A stretch of DNA of 64,000 bases from positions 21,057-85,056 of the forward strand of contig NW_019775436.1 of the NCBI RefSeq assembly GCF_001039355.2, given 5' to 3'. Below the pieces are notes generated by a model. The model worked only from the letters and a program-made list of their open reading frames with translations, had not been told where the DNA came from and did no database searches. Shown here piece after piece: positions 55,301 through 64,000 of this stretch (its first letter is position 1; each line of letters begins with the position of its first letter). This DNA comes from Lingula anatina (Eukaryota; Brachiopoda; Lingulata; Lingulida; Lingulidae). Position numbers and translations under genes: made by a program.

Positions 55301-57920
55301 GAGTGAAAATTGTTTTGCAAAAAGTCCAGCAAGGTCCAGCAGCCATCCACCAAAAAGCTTTAGTTTTTCACAGCTCATGTTAGCCGATGATAACTTTGCT
55401 GTGAAGCAGGGCAGTGGTGAGAAGCAAGGAAATTTTCATGCTCCTTTACGATCCCAGCAGTATAGTTGTGAAAGTTTAGAAAATATTGTTGTCAAAAATG
55501 GTGAGGTTCTTGCCATAGCTACTACACCATTGGGTTTGTTTGGTCAAAGAAAAGAAGGGTACTCTAGCTCACCATCAAATCATGATTACAATTATGCTGA
55601 AAGAACCTCTCCATTTGGTAAGAATGTGATTCCAACAACATCGAGTCTCCTAGATAATGATTGCAAGAAAGTTGCACATGCAGACAAAAGTGCAAAAAGT
55701 GGTTTATGTGAGGTCCAGAAAACCCCCAGTCATACAGAGTCACTAGATGTAGATTTTCTAAAGAACACACAAAAGTCACAAGATAAAGATTTTTCAGATG
55801 GGCCATTAAAACATGCCTCTAATGAAAAATACCCTGGCTCATGTGTGAGTGAAATTGTTGGTACTGGTGCTGCCACCTGTCTTGACCCTGTCCACAAGAT
55901 GGAAGATGCCAACACTGCCACTGACAAAAAACTACAATCTGTTGTCAGGGGAACTGTTAGCAGAGGGTTAAAACATCACCCAATGAATGGGGCCGTCTCC
56001 TCCCTTTCAGTTGACCACCTGAATGACTCTAGGGGATCTGGGGTTCAGAAGGAGTCAGTAGTTTTAAAGAAGGCTTCTTCAGTTGATCTGGGCACAGCAA
56101 AAACCAGAACTGTTGATTTCATGCCTAAAACTGTGAACAAATTGTACGAGTTTGAGACAAACAAACAGGGTGGAAAGAGTGGGGAAAGGGTCAATCCAAT
56201 AGTCGCATCAGTAAGGGCTCACAGAACTCAGTGCCGACTGGTCCCTGATTCCTCAGTGTGCCACAACTCGGCCCAGAAACCACCTCCCTATCAAGACCTC
56301 ATTGGTAGAAATAAAGGGGGGAGGGGCAATGGTCAAAACAAAACACCAGATGACACATTAGGTGTTAGTGATGCACTTCATGCAAACATTAACCAACATG
56401 AACAAGGCAATCCAAATACATTTACAGTGCTCAACAAATACATACATGATATAAAGCAAGGTGTGTCCCCATGGAAAGGAGAAAAAGGTTAATTATCTGT
56501 AACATTATTATATTTAAGTGGGTCTTGAGATGCCAGTTTATATACATATATACATACACATTTATCTATTTATTGAATTGGTGGTTGTGGTTAAGTTTCT
56601 ACAGTTATTCTTGTCAAGGTAGTCTTAATATTATTAATTGTATAGTTTCATTAGGTTTTTCTGTGCTTTGAACATCTTATATGAATATATACTTGCGTAG
56701 CATATGAGAATGACATCTTTAACTTATAGCTGATCCTCATCTTGGTTTTCTGGTAAGATTTGATTATTTCAAAGGGTGGCTGGGTTAATTTACTTTTCAG
56801 AGCTATAGATTTTAATTTGCATTATTGTCACCATAGTACAAGTTAGAATATGACAAGAAAGTTATCATAATTACACAAATTTCATTCACCCATCTTTTTG
56901 AAAATATAGGAAAAGGTTTTTTTTTTTTGTAAATCAAAAAAGTTTGTGCACCCTTGTATGGAAACTTTGGCCTGGCAATGATATTTATATTATGAATACT
57001 TTTGATATGATAATTCAGCTGTAGGCCAAAGCTGTTTATAAACTGTTTTAAGAAATTCATCAAAATGTCATTATTTTTATTTTGAAGGGTATGTAATGTT
57101 GTCATAATATATTTATTTCTTATGAAGAAGAATGGGGTTTATGCTTAGAACTTGCATTATATGCATGTATTTGAATTTGGCTATGTACATTATAGTGTCT
57201 TTCTGTCCAATATATGTATTACATAATGTGACATTAAAATTCTAAACTTTTCCAAAAGAAAAGGGACAATCATTACAATTAAAGATCTTTTATTTTATCT
57301 GTCCCTAACTTTCCTTTTGCTTATTTACTAACTGGGGAACTTGAATTTATTTATCTGTGATGTGTCACAACAAACCATCTCTACTTGACCTGGTATCCAG
57401 GAATAGTTGCTTGGATATATTTTTCTGATCATGCATTGCTCCTCCTTCTGTCATATATGAGGTGCTGGTGAAATTGTTCAGTTTCCTAGATATTTTGTCA
57501 TATAAATAATATACCAATATGCTTGAAGTATTAAAGTTATTATAATGAATATGAACAATGTAATGAATGTCAGTCTGTCACATATTAGGTGCTGGCGAAA
57601 TAGTTCAGTTTCCTAGATATTTTGTCAGTTAAATCATAGCCCAGTATGTTTGAAGGATTAAAGTTATTATACATGGTAAATTTTTCAAAAACAGTGTTAA
57701 GAACTTCGTTGTTATTAAAAAACGACTTTCCAACGCTGTTAGTGTATGAGAATACATATGTGATGACGTACCACTGCCTTCTAGATGCAGAGTCTCCCCA
57801 CAATAAACCGTCACCTGAGTCTTCACCCCCAGCACCTGCACAGCGCAGTCCGCACGGCTCCTGGGACAGACGGAGAAGGGATGAGGCTGACGAAAGACGG
57901 AGAATTCGTGTAGTATGTAA

Positions 57921-57952
<32 letters not shown>

Positions 57953-60900
57953 ATTTAAGCTAAAAAGTAGGTAAAAATGACAGAATATGTTACTGATGTA
58001 TTGCATCATATTGTCATAATTTGAGAGAGTAGTTTTTGACATGATTAAACTTGTCATTTTAATTGTTTTGTAGCAACAAATAACTGAGGAAGAAAAAAAG
58101 AAGAAAGCCATTCAAGAACAGCTAGACGCTCAAGCTCGAAGGCATTCAGATTATTTTACGTAAGAATACAATTGTCAGGATGTCTCTAGATGTCTTTACT
58201 TTAAATGCAGGTTTGGTACATCTTGTATCTGAAAAAAGCATTGTAGTTTTGTAATTCCACTTTATTTAAGAAAAGGAACCAGTGATCAATATGAAGAAAT
58301 AGCCAGTAAGAACAAGGTCATTTTGTGTTAATATCTTCAGATAGCAAGACCAAACCTAATAAGTTTTATATTCAGACTGGGATTTATATATATATGAACC
58401 TTATAAAATGAAACATATATAAGATTTTCAGTGCCTGACTTTCATGATTGAAAAGATTCATAATAATTTTGCATTTTATCGTCTATGTATTATAAAAATA
58501 GTCATATTTTCTTGATAGGCCTGCACAGAAATCTCCCATCCCTACTGATCGTTTTGACAAATACCAAGGAAAGAACATGAAAAAGAAGCCAGAAATTCAT
58601 GGGAAGGCTAGAGCCTTGTATAATTTCAGTGCTCAAAGTCCAAGGTTAGTGTGATTTGTGCTGACATTTATATCTACAAATGTAGGCCATTTCCAGTTAG
58701 ATGACTATAGCTAGATGTTGACTTCTTTTGTTTACTGAAGAGTTTGCTCTCCAGCATTCTTTTGTTTACTGGAGAGAAAACTCTTCGATAAACAAAAGAA
58801 ATCAGCATCTAGTCATCTAGCAGCAAAAGGCCTAATAGGCCTATACCCTATTTTCATTTCATGTAAAATATTTATCATATTTCCTATAATTTTTATAATA
58901 TTTTTCTGTCAAAACTGAATGAGTGCTTTATAAGATGCAGCAACTTAGTATGTGATCATGAATAGCCATAACTATTTATGCTTACAGGGAACTCTCCTTT
59001 AGAAAAGGAGACATCATTTTGCTGATCAAGAAGGTGGACAAGAATTGGTTTGAAGGAGAACATCATGGAAAAACTGGTCTCTTCCCTGTTAATTATGTTG
59101 AGGTAAATCAGTTTTATTAAACCTTCGCAGAAAGATCGTGAATGCTCAGCTGAAATAGGAAACCCATTCTACTACTACCACTGCTACTTGTATAGAGAAA
59201 TGGAATGTTTTAGAATATTTTTACATCTCATTTCTTCTGAATTAAATTGTAAGGGTATTATTATTCCAAGTGATCACATCTCTAGTTTTATTAAACCTTC
59301 ACAGAATGCTCAGCTGAAATAGGAAACTCATTCTACTACTACTAATATAGAGTAATGGATTATTCCAGAATATTTTGGCACTGCATCATTTCCTATAGGT
59401 GTGAATTCTAATGTAAGGGTTTTGTTTTCCCAGGTGATCACCTCTGTAGAGGCTGCCCATCTCCAGGACCTAGTTTCAGAGGGACAAGCTGTGGCCAAGT
59501 TCAATTTTACTGCCCAAACCAAAGTGGAGATGTCTGTGAAGAAGGTAATTTGCTTATACTAGTAACTATTACAAGTAGATGTCTGTTTGATAATTTTTAA
59601 GTACCCATTTTGGAAGATGTTTTGAGTCAGAGAAATTTACTAATTTACTTCTTTGTAATAATTTTACAACAGTATTAACATTAAATGATTAGTACTGTTA
59701 CTACAGGATATTTTTCAACAACACTTTTTAATGCTTGATTTAAAATTTTCACTTTGTTTGTTTATTTCTAGGGTGAGGTTGTGGTGCTAATCCGTCGTGT
59801 AGATGAGAACTGGTACGAAGCAAAGATAGGCAGCCGACATGGCATTGTCCCTGTCAGCTACCTGGAGGTAGTGAGGGAGCCAACGAAAAGAGCATTCTCT
59901 CCAATTTCAGGTATCAATAATTTTAATCAATAGTTGTAAATATTTACATTCTGTTGATGCATGATCCCTGGATTTTAGCTATTTAAATTCTAGGTAACAT
60001 TTTATCCTTTTAATTTAAGTTTTGTGTTAGAGTTTGAAACAACTGCTTAATTATAAGTCTCTAAATTCAGCAACTTATGTGATGGTAAATTACTTAGATT
60101 CAACACTGTGCTATAGCGGTTTAATATTTTCTGTTCAGATACTTTGAAAACTGCACTGATATTCACCAACTGTTTTCTTCCAGTGTCTTCCAGTCATCCG
60201 ATGTCGCCAGTCAATTACAATGGTCCTTTGAGCCCCACCCCCGGTGCCCCCGCCCGCCCCCAGCAGCCAGTGTCCTGGTCACCAACACAACGCAGTGCCA
60301 GTCCTTCATCACAAACCAGGACACAGTACAGTCCACAGTCGTCACCCAGGACCATACATGCTAGATCAATAGTAACCAAGCAGAGCAGTCCACCCCATGA
60401 CCAGCATCCAGGAAGCGCCTATTCCACACAGACCTGGTCACCTACATATCGTAGCGCAAGTCCTAGGGATTACACTGATGCAGGAGGGCGACCAGCACAG
60501 AATAGAGTGGCTCCCCCTTCAGGCCACAGTGGCAGCCAGCCTCAAAGTTTTTCTACACAGACGTGGACAGGGGGGAGCCCCTCCCTTGTGAGAGCTACAG
60601 ATGTCCACAGAGGGGCACCAGATGTTGGCTATACACAGGAAATTAGGGCACCAAGTCCTACCACATTCAGTTCAATAACTATGTCCACCTCTGTGAAGGA
60701 TAAAGATAAGAAAAAGAAGCATATAATTGTGCAACCAGCACCAATCAGTGAGCATCAAACAAGTGTCAACCTTCAGCAGACTGTAATACCTCAACAGATT
60801 CCAGTATTCAAATGTGAAGGAGAGGATGAATTCTTACCGTAAGTCACAAAAAGTAAAAACAGCTCATTGACATCAGTTATTATTATTTTAGATAGTGGAC

Positions 60901-62065
60901 AAGCCTGGTTAAAACATTCTTTACATTCCTTCATTGTCCAATATCAATATACAAATGGAAATTACAGGCATATATCCTAACTTAATTTGCTTTTTAACTT
61001 ACTGGTGGTTCAGGATAACAATATAAATTATAAGAAAAATAGTATTATTTGGGAATTGATGGTTGCCATACCTGATAAATCTAAAATTACTAATGGCTAT
61101 AGCTACACTTTTGGATCTCTTTGTCACTGCTTAATGGGCTACAGGACTGGAAATTGTTTATTTTCTCATTTTATTGGCAAATATGCATGGTTGCACATTC
61201 CCTTAATTCTCCCTTTGAAATAATGAATTAAATAATTATTTCCTTGATTTTATATATATGTATATATTTTTTTTCTCTCTCTCTCTTTTCATCACTGTGG
61301 AGGTCAAGGAAACAGCCAGCCTGAAGATAATATTAAAATGAAGACTCTTTGTTCAGATTTTTTTGGTGTCTCAAATTATCATTGTTATTATTCATTGTCT
61401 CATTATTTTGTCAGCCATGTTGTTCTGGTCTTTTCAAAAACATTACCAATTTTCAGGTATCAGGCAGTGTATCCATACCATCCTCAGAATGAAGATGAAC
61501 TGGAGTTGAAGGAAAAAGACATAGTTTATGTGATGGAGAAATGTGATGATGGTTGGTTTGTTGGTACGTGTGTACGCACCGGACAGTTTGGTACTTTTCC
61601 GGGAAACTATGTGGAACCCGTATGTAAGTATTTCATTTCTTTCAGTCATCCCATATGATGCTTTTTCAGTTAAACGAGCACTGCTACGGTTGCTGACATT
61701 TTGTCATTGTCTTATTTTTTAAAATGTCTTATTTTTTAAAAAAGTGTAAACAGAGTAGTTTGGAAGACTTGTATATGATTAAATAAATTATTATACCTAT
61801 GAAGGCATAAGAATCAGCATTGGGGGATTCTTCTTAACAAATGATAACACTTTCATTTCAAGATCTGTGGGCTATTGTTTGATTTCACCCATGACTACAG
61901 TAAATGTATGGGTATTGATAGTGCATACACTTCAAACAGCAACTATCTCCTCAGACCTAGAATAGTTTGAACTTGTTCATAATTTCCCACTGCTTCTCTG
62001 TTGCTTCAGATGCTACTGTCTATAGAGCCCCTGGCTCACTTGAGATTCAGCTTGCCCCAAATTAG
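40322..62065 (+). CDS. SORBS: Sorbin and SH3 domain adaptor (SORBS/CAP family), 21 coding exons
   Basis: SoHo/SH3 adaptors (CAP/ponsin, ArgBP2, vinexin; fly CAP) link vinculin, flotillin and signalling proteins at adhesions, Z-discs and junctions. In-phase exons: 40322-40388, 40980-41108, 41401-41582, 41933-42095, 43934-43993, 45348-45523, 45776-45851, 46683-46791, 48243-48357, 48703-48755, 49000-49169, 50787-56487, 57785-57912, 58074-58159, 58519-58644, 58988-59102, 59434-59544, 59772-59910, 60184-60838, 61457-61623, 62010-62065. The start ATG has an in-frame TGA at 40313. Without exon 12 the sum is 2,883 nt (960 residues). With it, about 2,860 residues after correcting one base. SoHo spans exons 9-10. 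SH3-1 (ARALYNF...NWFEGEHHG...FPVNYVE) spans exons 15-16, SH3-2 (AVAKFNF...NWYEAKIG...VPVSYLEV) exons 17-18, and SH3-3 (YQAVYPY...GWFVG...FPGNYVEP) exon 20. Exon 19 is a Pro/Ser-rich linker. Which vertebrate paralogue it matches is not meaningful for a pre-duplication gene. Confidence 0.93.
48243..48755 (+). other. SoHo (sorbin homology) domain exons of SORBS
   Basis: Exons 48243-48357 and 48703-48755 encode the SoHo core: [18 protein letters not shown] then [11 protein letters not shown], followed by a Pro-rich [17 protein letters not shown] stretch. In vertebrate CAP this domain binds flotillin in lipid rafts. The donor used is GTA|GTAAGT, and the next exon begins in phase 0. Confidence 0.85.
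50787..56487 (+). CDS. Giant phase 1-1 coding exon of the SORBS gene
   Basis: A 5,701-nt exon that is open except for one frame change at 53,175-53,181. The acceptor is preceded by a perfect TACTAAC branch-point sequence (50758-50764). The donor is AAAG|GTTAAT. Both flanking introns are phase 1, so skipping keeps frame, which marks a likely alternatively spliced cassette. The about 1,900 encoded residues lie between SoHo and the SH3 domains. They include a basic start ([14 protein letters not shown]), the DQYPVHxG repeat, a helical acidic/basic stretch ([20 protein letters not shown]), [25 protein letters not shown], and long Ser/Asn-rich regions ending PPPYQDLIG. No enzyme domain is visible. 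The vertebrate SORBS2 neuronal isoform also has a very large exon in this gene region, so this may be its counterpart, but I see no C2H2 finger. Confidence 0.85.
50922..51450 (+). repeat. Coding tandem repeat (DQYPVHxG type)
   Basis: Around 20 degenerate units of 9-14 residues with the core (G/S)DQxPVHxG sit near the start of the giant exon, for example [18 protein letters not shown] and GDQHLIHAG. They are rich in His, Asp and Val. The underlying DNA repeats GGTGACCA(G)TAC..GTCCATG. The complementary strand is also open here (51472-50783), an effect of the repeat rather than a gene. Confidence 0.85.
53175..53181 (+). other. Frame change in a T7 run within the giant SORBS exon
   Basis: The upstream frame ends ...KKAVLFL then TGA at 53183-53185. 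The downstream frame is open immediately before and after (...[15 protein letters not shown], then SLSDLRYIY) and continues to 56,487. Removing one of the seven T restores a single frame and makes the exon length fit its phases. This is most simply a homopolymer sequencing or assembly error, or an allelic indel. Confidence 0.85.
57447..57700. repeat. Tandem duplication (period about 127 bp) in a SORBS intron
   Basis: Two copies start near 57,447 and 57,574. Both contain AGGTGCTGGnGAAAT, GTTCAGTTTCCTAGATATT and GTATTAAAGTTATTAT or a near match. It lies just upstream of exon 57785-57912. Confidence 0.8.
57919..57952 (+). repeat. (CT)n microsatellite at a splice donor
   Basis: Begins six bases after the GTATGT donor of exon 57785-57912. 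This places a pyrimidine tract at the 5' end of the intron. Confidence 0.9.
58683..58834. repeat. Intronic foldback (inverted repeat)
   Basis: Left arm 58683-58752 and right arm 58771-58834 are complementary with few mismatches: TAGGCC/GGCCTA at the tips, TAGATGAC/GTCATCTA, CTTTTGTTTA/TAAACAAAAG, GAGAGnAAACTCTTC and its complement. The loop is about 18 bases. It lies between the two exons of SH3-1 and could be a MITE. Confidence 0.75.
59110..59452 (+). repeat. Tandem duplication that includes the start of a SORBS exon
   Basis: Copy 1 (59110-59283) and copy 2 (59284-59452) share GTTTTATTAAACCTTC, GCTCAGCTGAAATAGGAAAC, ATTCTACTACTAC, TGTAAGGGT and the junction CCAAGTGATCACATCT against CCCAGGTGATCACCTCT. 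Copy 2 holds the real acceptor and first codons of exon 59434-59544. Copy 1 is a decayed duplicate of them. Confidence 0.8.
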
Positions 62066-62494
62066 TCCCTCGGTATGAAAGGGCAGGTGAGGTGCTTTTC
62101 CAGTCCTGGCGCTGTACCCAGCGTGGGAATGCATGGCGTGTCCGGTGGTGTTTGCATGAAGCCCCCGTTTTCTCCAACGATATGGTGTCCTCACTGTGCC
62201 CAGTGTTGGATGTTTGATATCATGTTTTTTTTTTTGTGTTTATGTTCATTAGTTTGGTACGTTTTTTTTATGTGACAGTAAGCCAGTACTGCAAGTTCTA
62301 CTGGTATGTACATTTAAGAGGATTGTTGTTTGCACTTTTTGCATGGATTGTAAAACAACTAGCATGATGATTCTTGTACAAGACAGCTGCTGTTTTCACC
62401 AGTATAATAGTCTATTGGTTTGAGGGTTTACACCTTTGTAAGATTCATGTCAAAATATGTAATAACAGACCAAGAAAAAGAGACCTTCTTTAGA

Positions 62495-62500
62495 AATAAA
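62495..62500 (+). promoter_or_regulatory. Candidate polyadenylation signal of SORBS
   Basis: AATAAA about 430 bases after the stop in exon 62010-62065. If the 63145 exon is used, a later site beyond the window may apply. Confidence 0.3.
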
Positions 62501-63144
62501 TAACTGCCAAATATTTCTTCAAATTTAAACGCAGTTTTTTTGCTCAAACATGACAAGTGTCATTTTTCAGTATTAGGTTATCAGTGAGTTATAGTCAGAG
62601 TTATCCATTCTGTAGGGGGGGGGGGGGGGTCATAACAAACTGTTTTCTTCCATTCATTCCTTTAATAGGATATCTGTATTATATCAGGTGTGTGAGTGTG
62701 TGTGTGGTATGATTATTGAAATAATTTTTAGTTTTTAATTTGTTTTACCATTGCAATTTTTCATATCCCTTGCATTCAACCCTTGCCATTTTTCTCCCTT
62801 GGTCATGTAATAGAAGTTCCTGTAGTCTCATATTTAAGAATGTAATGACTTCTTCAACCAGATTAGGCTGCATTGTTGTTTTTCATGCATTTTGATGGTG
62901 TGCCTTAGTTTAAGTTAAATGAACATCATTTTACAGACTGCTTCCAATGGGTACTTTAAATGTTTGCTTCATTTTTAAATGGGCTATTATAAGTTGATAT
63001 ATGTTTGAAGATTTTAATTTGAATCTTTGCTACTTTCACATTTTCATATATACCAGTAGATTTATTCATGTACAGGATAAAGTTATGTTTTTTGCATATC
63101 TCTATATGTTCATGGAAATTGTAAGTATTTTGTTTCTGTTTCAG

Positions 63145-63230
63145 GAGTATAACAAGAGACATGGTGCACTTAAGTGATACATCAAGCAAGTACATTTCTG
63201 TAAAAGAAGACGTAGCAACATCGATGTAGA
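63145..63230 (+). other. Possible alternative last exon of SORBS
   Basis: A strong acceptor (TTTGTTTCTGTTTCAG) ends at 63144. Spliced to the phase-1 donor at 61623 it would give an immediate TGA, ending the protein at FPGNYVEPV. Known SORBS proteins end very close to the last SH3, so this is a credible alternative to the exon at 62010-62065, which adds a short tail ([18 protein letters not shown]). Confidence 0.35.
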
Positions 63231-64000
63231 TTTATATGATAATTGTCTTATCAGGATGAGACATATTGGTAAAGTTATACCTAGGATGATGGTTATTATA
63301 ACTTAAAGGAAAAAATGACAGTTGCAGATTGTGAAGAAGTTCATAAATTGAATATTGAGAGAAAAATGAAGGCAAAATATATGATAGTGGTTAATTTATC
63401 GATGGTACTGTTTATTAGCACTTGTTCAGATTCAGTTATAGTTACTGTATGCCATATATGTAGCAGTTTAAGTAATCAGCAGTTAATGTGTAAGGGGAAT
63501 GTTTTATTAATTTACAGTATCATTAATACATATTTTATTACTGGATATTTTTTTTTACCGAATTCAAACATGACTTGGGGGGTGGGGGATTTGAGTGTCA
63601 GTCAATTTAATGTCATTATTCTTAGTATGATAATGCAATGGAAGAAAAGAAAGTGAATACTAAATGTGAATAACTGACATGATTTTAAAACTTTTATTTA
63701 AGTTATTGGCGTGTTCAGTATTTAATCCTGCTAGGTATCACTTTTTTTACAAGATGAAAACTAAACAAATTGTATCATCCAAACATCTGAACACTGTCTT
63801 AATACTACAAAACAAGTAAGTACACCAGTCTTTTTTTTTTCTTTCATGAATGTCAGGTATTTTTCAGATGTTCTTTGAATGTCAAAAGGAACAAAATCAT
63901 TGTAGTTAGTTTTTAAGTATAGCTCAAGGGGTAATATAATTTATGTATATTCATGTGGTAAAGCTATGACCTGGTTCTTTGCCTTGCTGCAAACTTTTAC

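Larger units (their letters stand above)
62066..64000. other. SORBS 3' UTR and downstream DNA
   Basis: Contains a G run (about 62,617-62,629), a short GT run near 62,690 and AT-rich sequence. The open stretch at 63315-63656 has no recognisable domain. No further gene was identified before the window ends. Confidence 0.5.

Noticed and set aside
57629-58111. 160-codon minus-strand open frame opposite SORBS exons
   Set aside because: Contains an Arg-Glu run that is the complement of the (CT)n microsatellite; the plus strand has phased exons here.
1-64000. Search for bacterial-type systems, CRISPR arrays, operons, rRNA and tRNA genes
   Set aside because: None seen. The window is spliced animal DNA; I found no direct-repeat/spacer array and no convincing tRNA A and B boxes by eye.

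Overview
This window is AT-rich nuclear DNA from an invertebrate animal. Introns are numerous and have consensus GT/AG ends, microsatellites and decayed transposons are common, and one gene belongs to the innexin family. The combination of an innexin, a single intron-rich PARN and a single SORBS/CAP gene fits a lophotrochozoan, most likely a mollusc. This placement is inferred from the protein sequences, not from a search.

Layout. Positions 1-576 hold the last exon of an innexin on the + strand, cut by the window edge. About 22 kb of gene-poor DNA follows (roughly 600-23,150). It contains a hAT-like MITE, a three-copy dispersed repeat, a long foldback with a hammerhead-like core, a dead LINE (about 19.9-21.6 kb, - strand), microsatellites and an ambiguous base at 22,755. 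Two hydrophobic open stretches at 11.2-11.9 kb are the only unassigned candidates for coding sequence there.

From 33,817 down to 23,671 (- strand) lies a complete gene for poly(A)-specific ribonuclease PARN. I could join 23 coding exons in phase into about 607 residues, with the full DEDDh catalytic set and the cap-binding tryptophan in place. From 40,322 to 62,065 (+ strand) lies a complete SORBS/CAP (ponsin-vinexin-ArgBP2) adaptor gene. It has 21 coding exons, a SoHo domain and three C-terminal SH3 domains. PARN and SORBS are divergent, with about 6.5 kb between their start codons.

The most unusual feature is a single 5.7-kb coding exon inside the SORBS gene (50,787-56,487), between SoHo and the SH3 domains. 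It is flanked by phase-1 introns, so it can be skipped without changing frame. It would encode about 1,900 residues and carries a His/Asp-rich tandem repeat. A one-base slip in a run of seven T (53,175-53,181) splits its reading frame. Leaving the exon out gives a 960-residue adaptor; including it gives about 2,860 residues.

Functionally the three genes are unrelated: gap-junction channel, mRNA deadenylation and cytoskeletal/adhesion scaffolding. There is no sign of an operon or a gene cluster.
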